DNA of 64,000 bases from assembly GCA_021234155.1 (NCBI GenBank), contig JAJEKV010000049.1, positions 1,639,487 through 1,703,486 of the forward strand, in the 5' to 3' direction. The translations under genes were made by a program, and so were the position numbers. The notes below the pieces were generated by a model. The model was given only the letters and a program-made list of their open reading frames with translations. It did no database searches and was not told the origin of the DNA. Shown piece after piece: positions 11,675 through 23,605 of this stretch. The DNA comes from Isoetes taiwanensis. Lineage: Eukaryota; Streptophyta; Lycopodiopsida; Isoetales; Isoetaceae. How positions within the stretch are numbered: the stretch's first letter is position 1; the number at the start of each line of letters is the position of its first letter.

Positions 11675-13561
11675 TTGGCTATGGCTCTCCCAATGCTAAT
11701 CTACTATCCCGTCACTCGTAATTTGGTGGATGGAAAGAACAGTTCTAACAGGCTAGCTATAGTGCAAGAGTCATTGGGACGGGACACGGAAGTTTGGGGC
11801 AAAGATCAATTAGAGAAAGCAATAGAGCAGTTGGAAACAGAGGGAAATAATTTGAGTCTGTATGTGGCTCTGCTTCGCCAATGCCGTAACAACAAGGCTC
11901 TAAATCAAGGTAGGCGTGTCCATAAGCATTTTCTGAGAAGTAAACATTGTAGGAATGTGTTTTTAAGCAATCTTATCATAGAGCTGTATGGCAAGTGTGG
12001 GGCCTTGGAGGATGCAAGACATGCTTTTGATAGATTACCAGAAAGAAACATATTTTCGTGGACTATTATCATCGCAGTGCATATCCAGCACGAGCAGGTT
12101 AGGGAAGCCCTCCAGCTCTTTAGATGCATGCAGATTGAGGGCATTAAACCAAATAGTTTTACATATACAACGATTTTGGGTGCCTGTTTATGCCCAGAAT
12201 ATTTAATGGAGGGAAGGGTGATTCATGCATCTGTTTCTGAATCTGGTTTGTTGAATGATTTGGCTGTATGTAATGCAATTGTCAATATGTATGCAAAATG
12301 CAGGTCTTTGAAAGATGCTGTCACAACCTTTGAGAACATGCCTCAGAAGAATGTTGTTTCCTGGACATCCATGATTTTAGCATATTGTCAAGAAGGGAAC
12401 GAACGAGGTGCACTTCAGTTATTTCGACAAATGCAGTTGGAACCAGATAAGTACACCTTTAGCATAATTCTTAGTGCGTGTTCTTGTTTAGCTGAGATTA
12501 AGGCAATTCATGCGCACATTATTGCAAGTGGATTGGAAGCTGATGCAATAGTTGGAACTGTCCTGATCAATGCTTATGGGAAGTTTGAACGCTTGGAAGA
12601 TGCAAAGAGAGTTTTCTCCAAGATACAAAGACGTGACATGATTTCTTGGGGGGCAATGTTAGGTATATATGCTCAGCATGGACGTGATGATAATGCACTC
12701 CAACTCTTCCGCCAAATTCAAATGGAAGGGAAGAAACCAGATATAGTTGTGTTGACTGGCATGCTGGAAGCTTGTGCTGGCTCAGGAGGCCTTGCAAAAG
12801 GTAAATTACTCCATGCTCGTATTTGTAGAAGCCATTTGGCATCGGATGCTCTGGTTGGGACAGCCCTCATCAATATGTATGGAAAAGGTGGGAGTTTTTC
12901 AGATATAGGAACCGTGTATAGTAGAATAGTGGAGCCAGATGTTGTTTGTTGGACTACAGTGATTACCTTATATGAAAAATACAATTATGCTAATGAGGCC
13001 ATCCACCTATTTAAGCAAATGGAGCTTGAAGGTCTAAGACCAGACAAGGCTACCTTTCTAAGTGCCCTTGAAGCTTGTGCCAATCTAGGATGCCTAAGTG
13101 AAGGCAAGCTAGTCCATGCAAATGCTATCAAAGATGGTGTGGAGCATGATGATATAGTCCAGACATCTGTAATTAAGATGTATAGCAACAGCGGAAGTTT
13201 AGGGTACTTGTCTTTTGTTTTTGATAGAGTGCATCAACCAAGTGTTTTATCCTGGACTTCTTTGATATCTGCATATGCTGAGCATGGGCATTGTATGGAT
13301 GCTATCCATTTATTCCAACACATGCACTATGAAGGCATGAATCCAAATGAGTTCACATTTGTAGCTATCATTTGTGCATGTAGTGATGCAGGGCTTCTGG
13401 ATGCTGGGTGCTATTATTTTCTTTCTATATCTGCATGTTATGGACTCACACCAATGCTGGATCACTATCATTGTTTTACTGACCTTCTTGGGAGGTCGGG
13501 TCTTGAAGATCTGGCTGAGGATTTGAGTACAATAGGCCCCATGGATGTTGAGCTCTTTTGA
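11675..13561 (+). CDS. PLS-type pentatricopeptide repeat protein
   Basis: An uninterrupted 628-codon frame without introns, as usual for plant PPR genes. PPR proteins bind single-stranded organellar RNA with one base per repeat and act in editing, splicing or stabilisation in chloroplasts or mitochondria. From about residue 55 to 590 the protein is a continuous run of PPR motifs with P, L and S spacing: words such as NLIIELYGKCGALEDARHAF, NAIVNMYAKCRSLKDAVTTF, GTALINMYGKGGSFSDIGTV and TSVIKMYSNSGSL alternate with ALQLFRQMQ-type helices. The end (HYHCFTDLLGRSG) matches the last PPR before an E domain, but the protein stops about 20 residues later, with no full E or DYW domain. The start is the first ATG of the frame; the N-terminus could be an organelle-targeting peptide but is not strongly so. 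The nearest upstream neighbour is a transposon end 440 bp away. Confidence 0.93.
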   Translation: MAMALPMLIYYPVTRNLVDGKNSSNRLAIVQESLGRDTEVWGKDQLEKAIEQLETEGNNLSLYVALLRQCRNNKALNQGRRVHKHFLRSKHCRNVFLSNLIIELYGKCGALEDARHAFDRLPERNIFSWTIIIAVHIQHEQVREALQLFRCMQIEGIKPNSFTYTTILGACLCPEYLMEGRVIHASVSESGLLNDLAVCNAIVNMYAKCRSLKDAVTTFENMPQKNVVSWTSMILAYCQEGNERGALQLFRQMQLEPDKYTFSIILSACSCLAEIKAIHAHIIASGLEADAIVGTVLINAYGKFERLEDAKRVFSKIQRRDMISWGAMLGIYAQHGRDDNALQLFRQIQMEGKKPDIVVLTGMLEACAGSGGLAKGKLLHARICRSHLASDALVGTALINMYGKGGSFSDIGTVYSRIVEPDVVCWTTVITLYEKYNYANEAIHLFKQMELEGLRPDKATFLSALEACANLGCLSEGKLVHANAIKDGVEHDDIVQTSVIKMYSNSGSLGYLSFVFDRVHQPSVLSWTSLISAYAEHGHCMDAIHLFQHMHYEGMNPNEFTFVAIICACSDAGLLDAGCYYFLSISACYGLTPMLDHYHCFTDLLGRSGLEDLAEDLSTIGPMDVELF

Positions 13562-15217
13562 CATTACTAATGGTAACCAGTGATTGCACCACTTGCTGCC
13601 CGCGTGCTGCAACATAGGCTATTCATCACAAAATTTGTGTTCGTTTTGGTCAGTCATGCTTCCAACCTAATGATCGAACGCAAGTAGGTGGTGCATCAAA
13701 ATCAGCAAATCCAGATCCAGAAAATGCAGCTGTCTTGCATTGTTATCAATTGTGAAAACTAGTGGGAGCATGCCGGGGCTTACAAAAAGCACCTACATCA
13801 CAATAGAAAGTCCAAGTCTTACTAAAATTGTGAAACACAGATGAGCCCACAAAGGATGCCTTTTCTCTCCTCAATAAAACATGTTGGTCTGGAAAAAAAC
13901 AATGAGCTATAAGGATATAGCATTATAGCAGCAAGCAAGCCTTGTAAAGGTGAAGAAGATCAAGACATGCAACATGCCAATGATAATGAAAAATTTAACA
14001 ACGAAGTTAATCATCTAGTGCGCTTAGGCTTATGATCAGTGAGAGAGTGCTTGATAATGAGCCAGGAAAATGAAAAAGGTTTTCCTTTATTATTTTCTAT
14101 GCTATATAAGATTAGGACTTTTTAGGTGTATTTAAGGTTTTCCTTTATTTTCTATGTTATACAAGATTAGGACTTTTTAGGTGTATCTAGCCATGGGCAA
14201 TTCTCTGGGGCTAATCTTAGTGCCAAATCTTTCTTAACAATGTCGAATCATGAGGGAGAATAGACCAAATATTAGGAAAATTTAAATGAGTATGACTGCT
14301 CTTAATCAATGTCCTATCACTGAACAATTGGCAAAAAATCATTATACTTGCAACCCTTTCTTCCCCATTGATAGACTTTAAAACCATTCTCAAGTCATGT
14401 ATTGAGGATGTCCATCTTGTTCTAGGAGATAAATTTCAAGGGTTATACCAAAAAGTGTTGGATGTTACATATTACATTCCTCTAGATAATTGTAAAATGC
14501 TATTGTAAGCATCTGAGCTTGAAGTTGGAGTCATTGGAGCTAACTAATGACAATTTATAATGCTCAAGGTTTCTTACGCCACCCTAATTTACCTAGTCTC
14601 TACAATAGTCATCAGACTTCATGTAATGTTGACGATTACTTGAAGAAACAGATTTCCCCGTGAATCAGCTAAGATTTAGGTTTATTCATGATAAACTAGA
14701 GAAACAAGAAATATACTTTACCAACTTTAATATGACTCTATTTGCATTTTTTGATTGGAACCTTTGATGTGCAGAATATTCCATAAAAATTAATAGAATT
14801 CTGAGAAGAAAACAGCATTCCAGTGCCAATCATGCAAAACAAACAAATGGAGAAGGCGCAAAACAACTAAAGCCAATAGCAGAATCAGGCCAGACATAGG
14901 TGAGAATTAAGGAATGAGACTGAAATGCGGCACAGGTGCACGTGGTAGTATTTGCTATGTCAATTCTCTCATATTATAAACAAAAACAAGTAAGGGATTG
15001 GTCTGTCGCTAAATAAGCTGCACAAAGAGCAGAAAACCAGAAAAGTTGTTGCACTTTGTTCCAGAGCTGCCTCAACCGGAAGATCCTCACATGAGGATGC
15101 CAAATTGTAGCCCTGCAAATATACAATAAAAAAAAAAACAAGCAACGAATCCCCCGGCGTCAGTGCTCCTGCTGAATCAACCCCGCTCTAATGGGCATGA
15201 AGTTAGTGAAAAAGGCA
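13562..15217. other. Intergenic region 3' of the PPR gene, with possible decayed E-domain coding
   Basis: Just after the PPR stop, around 13680-13790, broken frames contain fragments reminiscent of the E domain that follows PPR arrays (for example DPENAAVLHCYQL near 13720), which suggests the gene was once longer. The rest is AT-rich, contains the 58-bp direct repeat at 14076-14187, and shows no other coding signal. Confidence 0.4.
14076..14187. repeat. 58-bp tandem duplication
   Basis: Two adjacent copies, starting at 14076 and 14134, of a unit that begins AAGGTTTTCCTTTATT and contains AGATTAGGACTTTTTAGGTG. The copies differ by a 3-bp indel and a few substitutions. Non-coding. Confidence 0.9.
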
Positions 15218-15226
15218 TTCTATTTA

Positions 15227-16315
15227 GTGAAAAAATACCAAAATACCATTAAAGTTTGCCAAAACAACCAAAATACTACTGGGTTACCAAAATACCACTA
15301 ACCCAGTGGTATTTTGGGAAAATTGGCAATAATGTTTTTTCAATGATCTCAATGCAAATTTGCCCTTCAGATGAATTGTAGTTTAAGCTGAGATCTTTTC
15401 AACAAGCATAAGATCATTCAATCCTAAGCCACAATCTCAAGTTATGAGATTTTTCATTTTTCAAATTCTGAAGAACTCAAGAGCTTATAACTTGAAATTT
15501 TTATCTCCAATCAAAATAGAAATAGGGTCGTGGTTATTGTCTGGCGCGCATTGTAGTGATGCCACGTGTCTGTTCCCTTCACAGCAGAATGGAAGTAGGG
15601 TTCCTCCATTCCGCTCGACCGGCTGCGCAGGTAATTTCTTTAGGGTTCTTTAGGGTTTCTTTAGTGTTTCCATTCTGCTCGACCGGCCGCCAAGCTTCTC
15701 GCTCGCAGGTATTCCCTTCGCTTTGCCTGCAGGTATTCCCTTCCCTTTGCTTGCAGGTATTCCCTTCGCAGATCTTTCCTTTGCTTGCAGATCTTCCCTT
15801 CGTTTGCAGATAAAACTCCATAGCAGGGAAAGTTTGCCGGATTTCATCTTCGAAAATGCTCCAGCTGAATGCAGAAAAAACTCTGCAGGTAAAACTCAGC
15901 AAGATTTCATCTTCTAGAGCTATGCAAAAGAATCAGTGCCGGATTCTCTGTTTTTGCCGAATCTCTGTTTTAAATCCCCTGTGTTTGCCAGATCTTCTGT
16001 TTCGGATCCTTTGCTTTTGCAAGAACTCTGTTTTTGCCGAATGTACGGATGTGTAAGCCTCTAGTTTTTCCGAATCTTTGAACTCCTCCCCTATTTCTAT
16101 TTTGTAGGGGAATGGAAGTTGGTCCTCCATTCCCCTATACAAGATGATCTTATGCTTGTTGGAAAGATCTCAGCTTAATCTACAATTCCTCTGAAGGGCA
16201 CATTTGCATTCAGATCATTAAGAAAACGTTATTGCCAACTTTCCCAAAATACCACTGGGTCTAGTGGTATTTTCGTAATTTTGGCAAACTTTAATGGTAT
16301 TTTGGTAATTTTCCC
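15227..16315. mobile_element. Non-autonomous Mutator-like element (MULE) with long TIRs and 9-bp TSD
   Basis: The left end (15227 to about 15420) and right end (about 16130 to 16315) are inverted repeats of roughly 190 bp; both contain AATACCATTAAAGTTTGCC, CCAGTGGTATTTTGGGAAA, GCTGAGATCTTT and CAAGCATAAGATCAT. The element is flanked on both sides by the identical nonamer TTCTATTTA (15218-15226 and 16316-16324), the 9-bp target duplication typical of Mutator elements. The interior of about 700 bp is GC-richer, carries a 24-bp tandem repeat and has no transposase domain, so it depended on an enzyme encoded elsewhere. The perfect duplication suggests fairly recent insertion. It could be a Pack-MULE with a captured 5'-leader-like sequence, but no source gene was recognised. 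Confidence 0.88.
15705..15795. repeat. 24-bp tandem repeat inside the MULE
   Basis: Copies beginning GCAGGTATTCCCTTC start at 15705, 15729 and 15753, exactly 24 bp apart, followed by a degenerate fourth copy near 15785. Each complete unit carries CAG/GT, which resembles a splice junction. Frames through it give low-complexity Ala-Gly-Ile-Pro or Lys-Gly-rich peptides with no known match. Confidence 0.88.
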
Positions 16316-16324
16316 TTCTATTTA

Positions 16325-17462
16325 TGGACCATAGCTACAAAAAAAGCTTCATAAAAATCGAAAATCGAAAGAACAAGAGGGACATTATTTGTTAATAAAG
16401 TCTGGAAACAAAATGGAATATTTTCATTTCCTGTATTGTTGGAAGGGTTTCGATGTGGTCGAGCAGGCCGATGTTATGGTTTGATGCAGATCGACATTTA
16501 GAAGGTAAATATTTCTGTTCTTAGAAAGTTCTATCTGCATTACATGGCAATTCCGGAAGCCCAAGCATGGAATTGTTTTGCTTTCTTATTCCTGCAGAGC
16601 AGAAACAAAAAGGCTCTTGGGCATTTGTCCTTCGTTTATTTTGTCCATTGTTAAGTTTGGTAGCCCAAGCATGGAATCTTCGACATTTGTCTGTTCATTA
16701 GGACGAGATAGAGTATGTGAGTTCACAAGAACAAGCCTTAACATAGGTGAAATTGAACAGAGAACATCCTTGGAATTACAGATCATACACACTAGTTCAG
16801 TGCTTACAGAATTTGCTTACACACTAGGTGCTTGCACGAATTACTTATTGGATTAGGGTCCATTCGGACCCGCGGTTAAGTTAGCTTAAGTGAAAAAAAA
16901 ATAACTTGCTAATTTAACTTAAGTTATTAACTATAACAATTGTATTCGTACCCAAAAGAGTTATGTTTCTATTAAATACTTAACTTAACTAGGGCAAGCA
17001 AAATACCTTCACACTGAGCATAGTTAAGTTAACAATTTCAACTTGACTAAACAACATGGATTGTTGTTCAGACATTGTCTTGTTAGGTTAATAGTAACCA
17101 AAATGCCTTCAGACACGTTATTAGTTAAGTTACAATTTTAACTTAAGTACTTTAAACCAATCTAGTTAAGTTTATTACTTTAACCAATTGCCCTCCATGT
17201 GTTCTAGTTCAGTTGTGTACCTATTTCAAAGATTTTGCTTTATTTACCAACTTTTAGACAAATTACAGTATTATAAAATTTGTATGCCAAACAAAATACA
17301 CCATACTATATTTGGAGCATACTAAAGAAATATAGACATCTTTTTGTGGCATAAAGTTACAACCATAGGTATAATCACAATGATTTTGTATGCCTATAAC
17401 ATATACTTATGGAGAGAGTTATGATTTTGCATGCCTATAACATACACTTATGGATAGAGATA
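16325..17462. other. Intergenic, with AT-rich MITE-like stretch
   Basis: At 16856 a sequence starting GGGTCCATTCGGACCCGCGG and continuing into TTAAGTTAGCTTAAG resembles the start of the 1605 inverted repeat. Up to about 17190 the DNA is crowded with TTAAGTTA-type words, also like subterminal transposon repeats. No matching right end was found. At 17381-17462 a 41-bp unit (ATGATTTTG...CTTATGGAGAGA) occurs twice in tandem. No gene seen. Confidence 0.4.
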
Positions 17463-20400
17463 GTTTCCCTAGCGGCTAGGGTTTGGGCGGCCGCCATGGC
17501 CGTCCCCGTTACTTGCAGAGCAGACTATGTGCCCCTGTGGTTTTGCTTCCCGTGGCCTGGCAGATACAGTCACGGTGGGGCTCTTGCTTCCATTTTGTGT
17601 AAAAGAATGGAGTTGCTTCTTTGACAGGTTTCTTTGGAGGATCAGATCAGAAGTATTTGAAGGTGTTAGCAACAAGAACTTGGATGAAGACAATGTTGGC
17701 TATAAAACATCTGATTCGGAAGGATATTTTATGAGGATTTCTGTGTCACAATGGAAATATGATGACCGAGGGTTAAGGCGACAGCAGAATTTTTGCAGCT
17801 TGGAACTAGTTTCCTGTGGCCTGATTGATGAAGTCACGGTGGAACTATTCTTCCTATTTTGTATGAAACAATGGAGTTCCTTTGAGAAGTTTTTCTGTAC
17901 ACCGTTCTTGGTACTTGCAAAACAGGGCCTTGAACTAGTTTCCTGTGGCCTGATTGATGCAGTCACGGTGGGTATGTGTATCTGTGAATTTCTCTCAAAT
18001 GGCCTGGTAGATGTAGCCTTCAATCCTTGGGGTAAATGGATAACCTAGAGCGGGCTTTACTTCAAGACGTCTGATTATATCCTACCTGGTTTTGGGATAC
18101 AGTTTGCAGAGCCTGCCATTCTATCCCATATGCGGCATATTAGTCTTATTAGTCTTTTTGAGCGATTGCTGGGAGTCTTATCTCTAAAACGAGGTAAGCT
18201 TTTTGTTCTCAGCCCCTATCTATACTTTGGCTCACTAGTATTATGCATCTTATATAATCTGTTAAGGTCCACAACATGTATGTCAATAACAATTGTTAGA
18301 AGGGTGCTTGTGATTGGAAACCTTGGTTTATGGCACCATGGGGACAGTAATATCATGCTGGTCAGTGTTATGTATTATGTGGCAGCAAAAATATGATATG
18401 GGAAAGGATGTAGCTGGACAGAATGGTTTCAGGAAGATAAAGGGTGAAACAGTGAGAGAATACCGGCCAAATATTCTGATGAATTTGGCAAACCAAAGTG
18501 CAGTAATGAGTGATAGGTTTTGGTGTACATTCTGGCATGATCCAGCAAGTATGGCAGATGCAAATGTTGTAACTGTTAATGCTTTTGCAATCAAAGACAT
18601 GATGTTGTACCTTAAAGTGTCCCATGGTGTATTAATCAGTTTTGTGTGGTCTACAAAAAATGCAATTACAATTGACTATAGTCGCCCTATTAGGTCAAAC
18701 AATGGAACAATGCTGCTCAAGCTATGGTTCAAATTCTGCTGTGTCAAAAAACAAGAAAAGGATTATGATACTTGGGCTTTTATCGTGCAAAATATTGGGA
18801 TATTGGCCATGGGAAACAAAGAACCCAAAACATGTCGAGGTGTTATACACTTAATAACTGGGGTGGGCAAAAGGTCTCGTGGGTTTTGTGGGGTAGGGAC
18901 TTCCATGCATTATTGGCAAGATAGTGGGCTACCTAAACCTCGATGCAATGGATTGAATATTACTCCTTCCGCTTTGGATTGGGACAAGGGTATTTCAATT
19001 GGATGGGGAGCAATAGTGTTGACACAATGGTTTGGGTTGGCAAAAGGGTCAGCCCTCAAAAAATTCCGTTTATGGTATAAGCTTACCCAATATGGTGATA
19101 TCATGCCTTCACAAGGAGTCCTGCAAGGGAAATAAACTGACACACATCGAGGATGGCTAGGTCGAGCTGACAACAAACCATTGACTCTTCTAGCTGTAAT
19201 TTCTAAAATTGAAAGCAACTTGCTCTGCCACCCTGACAAGGGGAGAAAAGTTTATGTATCATGGAAAATTACCATATGGTGATGATAAATACAATGGTTC
19301 CTAATGTATGGCCAAATTCAACCATGTTGGGAAGTAGTTTGAGGGTACACAACTGGAGGGGTTTGGGTATCACCAAAACTGATAAGGGGTACGTAATAGG
19401 GGATGATGCTACTCAAATAGAAAAATCATGAAGATTGTTTCGTGGAACCTTCGAGGTATCAAGGGACCTCTAAAGAGGGCTAGAGTTTTAGCAGCAATGA
19501 GATCAATGAGCCTTGAGATATCCTACTTATCTGAGGAACATAGACTTCGACTTGAGAGGCCAGTTCCTTAGGTGCCGGGTAGGAAGCCGGTATTCCTCTT
19601 TTCTTTGCTTTGCCGGGGGCACTAAAGGGGTGCAGGGAACTTTATGGAAGGGTTTAACTAGTAAAGCTGCAATATCTTTGGGGACGGATGGAAGGTGGCA
19701 AGCTGTGCAATTTGATCTGAGATGGGATTCAATGGGGAGTGATTAATATTTATGCAACAAACAAGCTTGCGGGAAAGAGCCATTCTATGGAAGGAAATCA
19801 TGGATTTGGTGATCGGTCGGCCCGGTGGCCAACCTGGGTACTAGGTGGTGACCTCAATATGGCCGGATGTTTGGGATCAAAAGATTGGCTTGTATAGAAA
19901 CCTCTTGGGGAGGGCGGCCCGGCATGGGATTCCCTTCTCAACAATTGTGGCTTGTTCTCCTCCCACCATCGAATACTCCCTATTCATGGTCTAATAAACA
20001 AAAAGGAATGGGCAGAGTTTTCTTGTGCGCTAGACAGATTTTATGTGGCTAACAAGTCCCCCCCCTTTATGGATCGATTGCTATTTGGAAGGGACCTTTC
20101 TTTTTCCCAGTCAGATCATATCCCACAAAAACTAGTATTTGAAGATCTTCCTTCTGCCAGACGAAAAGGAAATGTCCCCTTTAAATTCAATACAGGGCTC
20201 TTAGGGAAGGATCTCTTTTGTATACCATTCAAAGAATACCTGTTAGCTCAGTCAAGGGAACAGGGTCTTCCTAGTATGAAATCCTGGATCAAGAAAAATG
20301 CCGATATGAAGGATTGGATAAAAAAGTGGGGGAAACTACGGGCTACCAAATTCTGGGAAACTAAGGTTGACCTATACAACCAAGTTCGACAAGTTAAACA

Positions 20401-23400
20401 AGGTTTGATTCTAGATCCCTTTAATATTGCCAATCAGGCACTTGAGGAAGAGCTAGAGGTCAGAATAAAAGCGATAGAAGAGGAAGAGGCTAGAGGGGCT
20501 GCTATTAGATCTAAGACCAAATGGTATGCGGAGGTTGATCATGAAAGCTCTAAATGTTTTTTTAGATTGGCAGGAGCAAGGCTGGCTGAGAATAGTATCA
20601 CATCAGTTACTAATGATCAGAACCTGGTTCTTAAAGAGGAGGCAGAAATTAAATCCTTCTTCAGGGATAGTTATGAGGGGTTGTTCAAAGAAGATCCCCT
20701 CCCAAGTGACAATTACAGTCGATGCTCTGAGTGGCTCCCCTCTTTGAGGCAAGGCCAGATAGTGACTGATGAAGAAAATAAACTTCTACTTCAAGAGCCT
20801 CGTGATGTAGAAATCTACAAGACTCTGTGTTCTTTAGCTTCTAATAAGTCGTCAGGACCTGATGGGTTCCCTCCAGAGTTCTATGTCGAATTCTGGGATA
20901 TACTTGGGTCATTCTTCACCGCTGCAGTTAAGGGAGCATGGGCGGTCAAATACCTTCACCCGGATTTATCTCCTTGATTCCAAAAGTCAATAAGCCCCAG
21001 GTGCTAAATGAATGGAGACCAATAGCACTAACCAATGTGTTGTACAAAGTAATCATGAAGGTCATTGCTAATCGTTTGAAGCCAATCTTAACCCGTTTGA
21101 TTGGATGTGAACAATCAACTTTTTCTCGAGGCGGGAACATTTTGGACAACTATCGGCAGACTAGAGAGGGGCTCCATTGGTGCAAGTCTTTCGCCCGAAT
21201 TGTGTAATCTTTGAAGGCTGGATTTTAAGTAGAGCCTATGACTCTCTTAGGTGGAGTGGGCTAAAAAATGCGATGGCTCATATGGGCTTTGAAATAAACT
21301 TTATAGAGTTAGTTATGGGTTTGAACAAGATGGCATCAGCATCATTACGGTTAATGGTCGGTCATTTGGTCTCTTTGAGCTCGAGGAAAAGGGATTAGGG
21401 GGTGTCCCCTTGCTCCTTACCTTTTTATAATCATGGCACATCTCTTAACTTTTGTATGGTGAAAAGCTTGATGGCGAGGGAATTCTTTGAATGGGTTACT
21501 TCTTCGAGGTTCCAATCTAAATCGACTATTATGCAATATGCGAGATGATACCTTTCTTTTCTTGAGGTAATGCGATGATGGGAGTTTTCCGCCTTTCAAC
21601 GGGTTTTAAATTCTTTTTACTCCATATCGGGGATTGGGCTGAATCGCTAAATGTGATGTAATATGGCCTTTTGAAGAAGACATTGATACAAGGGTCGGGG
21701 CATGGAATTATCATATAGTGGCGACTACTGAGAGGCGACTAAGCTGATGGGTATGCCACTTAACCTTGGAGAAAATCTAAAAGGTCTTTGGAAGCCAATT
21801 ATAGAAAGGATCCGAAAGAAGGTTAACCTACGGTCTTGTAAGTCCTTGTCCACTATGGGGGTGAGTAGCGGTAGCCAATGCAATCCTTAATGCGACTCAT
21901 ATTTATTACTCCTCGGCTATTGTAGCAGAAGTATATATATGACCGGTTATTAGTAATCATTAAGTAAATTCATCCGGGGAGGGAAGATAGCTGGGGTTGC
22001 ATGGTCGAAATGTGCAGTAGGAAGGATGGGGGATTGGGATGTAAAGACCCAATGGTCGAGGGGAAGGTTCCGCGCGGCTAAGTTTGTGCGGAGGGCTATC
22101 AAGGGGATGCATCCCCGGCTATTGCCTTTGTCGTTCATTGGCTTCAGCGGGGTGGGTAAGATAAAGGGAAACCTTCTACCCCTAGAGATGAGGTTAGCTC
22201 CTACTTTCATAAATTCTCAATGGGTGAGGTACTTCCCAATGTAATGAGGAAGATATTAGAAGCTTGGCGGGGATGCTTGAGTCTCTTTAGTATAGCGAGA
22301 TGCTCATTGGGAGTCGGGGGGCTGAGTATATTTTGGAACACTAGGATTTGGGAGAGGGATCGCTCCCTCTTGCACTTGTACACCCTCGAGTGTTTACTAA
22401 ATGGCGTGTTGCAGGAATTCGTAAGGTTGGACAGTTGTGGGAAAATGATAGATGGATTACTTGGACAAGATTTAAAGCTCTAGTTTCAGGTGTCGGGAAG
22501 GTGATAGGAAGGTCTTTAGGAAGATTATGGTGAATGTCAGTATGGTCTCTGGTATTGTAGGAGAAGAAGATAGGTGGTTGTGTGGGGATGGGGCAGAATA
22601 TAAAGTCAAAAAGTTGTATGGATTGCTAATGCCACAGTCCCCATTAAAGGCTGCAGACAGGTTGGGACTAGATCAAGCAGAAACCAAGGGTCTATTGACA
22701 AAGTCTTGGGTCTCCTTATGTTCCAAAAAGATCCAATTCTTTCGTTGGATCAGTCTACAAGAAGGTGTATACACTATGACATGGCTATTGAACAAGGGTG
22801 TTGTTCAACATGATCTCTGCCCTCTAGGATGTGGAGCGTCAGAGACAATGGATCATCTTTTCTTTTGTCCGATTATAGGAGACTTCTGGAGGTGGGTTTG
22901 TCCAATTATTGGGCTACAGATGTGTCAACTATCATGGCCGGCCATTCTAGCCAGTATAGGTGCAGATATTATTCAACTCACTTTAACCAATATATCATTG
23001 TGGTGTATTTGGAAACACCGATGTGGTGTAGCTCTTGGAGGACTGATCGCTTTAGTAACAAGGATTCAGAACAGCTTCAACATGGAGGTAGCCCTCATGG
23101 CCTTGGCCCACCACAGGAAGTTTGGCGGCAATTATAACTTGGATAGAATTGGCAGTGTAAGGGGATTCTATTCATTTTTCAAATGTAACTGGGATCTAGA
23201 TTTAAGCAGTGTGCAGTAAGGGTTTATGACCTGTCCGACACCTGTCAGGATGTTGGATGGAGGATCTTCGTCTTCAGCGGGGTTTTCTCCTAAGTTCTTG
23301 TTGCTTGGAATTGGCTGCTAACTCCATATAGTATCTAAGCCTGGATGAAGACGGTTTTTCCTATAGTAATCCAGGGGTAGGGAAGATTGGAGTGGTAGTT

Positions 23401-23535
23401 TTTAGTACAACCCTTGACACTTACGAGTTATATCCGGTTTGTGATAATTCTTTCCATCAATCCCATTTGGGGATATCCTATGTAAATTTTTATATATTAA
23501 TACATACTCTTACCCTCAAAAAAAGAAAAAAAAAA
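17463..23535 (+). mobile_element. L1-type LINE, copy A
   Basis: A non-LTR retrotransposon read left to right: a GC-rich start with an ATG in GCCGCCATGGCC (about 17487-17498), a 5' region with a repeated motif (17546, 17811, 17940), a probable ORF1 zone (18314-19135) without a recognisable domain, an ORF2 from 19428 with endonuclease, reverse transcriptase and a C-terminal zinc-binding region, and a 3' A-rich tail after CTTACCCTC (23518-23535). The exact 5' end is uncertain and no target duplication was found. ORF2 is broken by many small indels when compared with copy B. The segment from 18612 onward is tandemly duplicated as copy B. Confidence 0.8.
19428..23219 (+). pseudogene. LINE copy A ORF2 (endonuclease / reverse transcriptase), frameshifted
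   Basis: The ATG at 19428 opens with MKIVSWNLRGIKGPLKRAR, the first strand of an APE-type endonuclease. FSQSDHIPQKLVF (near 20100) supplies the conserved SDH. Reverse transcriptase words follow: SGPDGFPPEFY (20856), NEWRPIALTNVLYKVIMKVI (21008), NILDN (21137). The YADD active site region (about 21535) is disrupted by an extra base. A long frame at 22527-23219 has the zf-RVT pattern: CSKKIQFFRW, then CPLGCGASETMDHLFFCP. At least five frame changes occur between 19500 and 22500. Many coincide with CAG/CTG positions where copy B reads correctly, so some may be sequencing errors rather than mutations. Confidence 0.8.
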
Positions 23536-23605
23536 TTTAAGTAAATACCAAGTACTCTTTCAAAGATTCTCAAATATTAAGACCCTCTTGAATCTCAAGA
23601 CTCTC

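Noticed and set aside
15579-15902. Lys/Gly-rich minus-strand protein
   Set aside because: It reads through the 24-bp tandem repeat of the MULE; the open frame results from the repeat length being a multiple of three.
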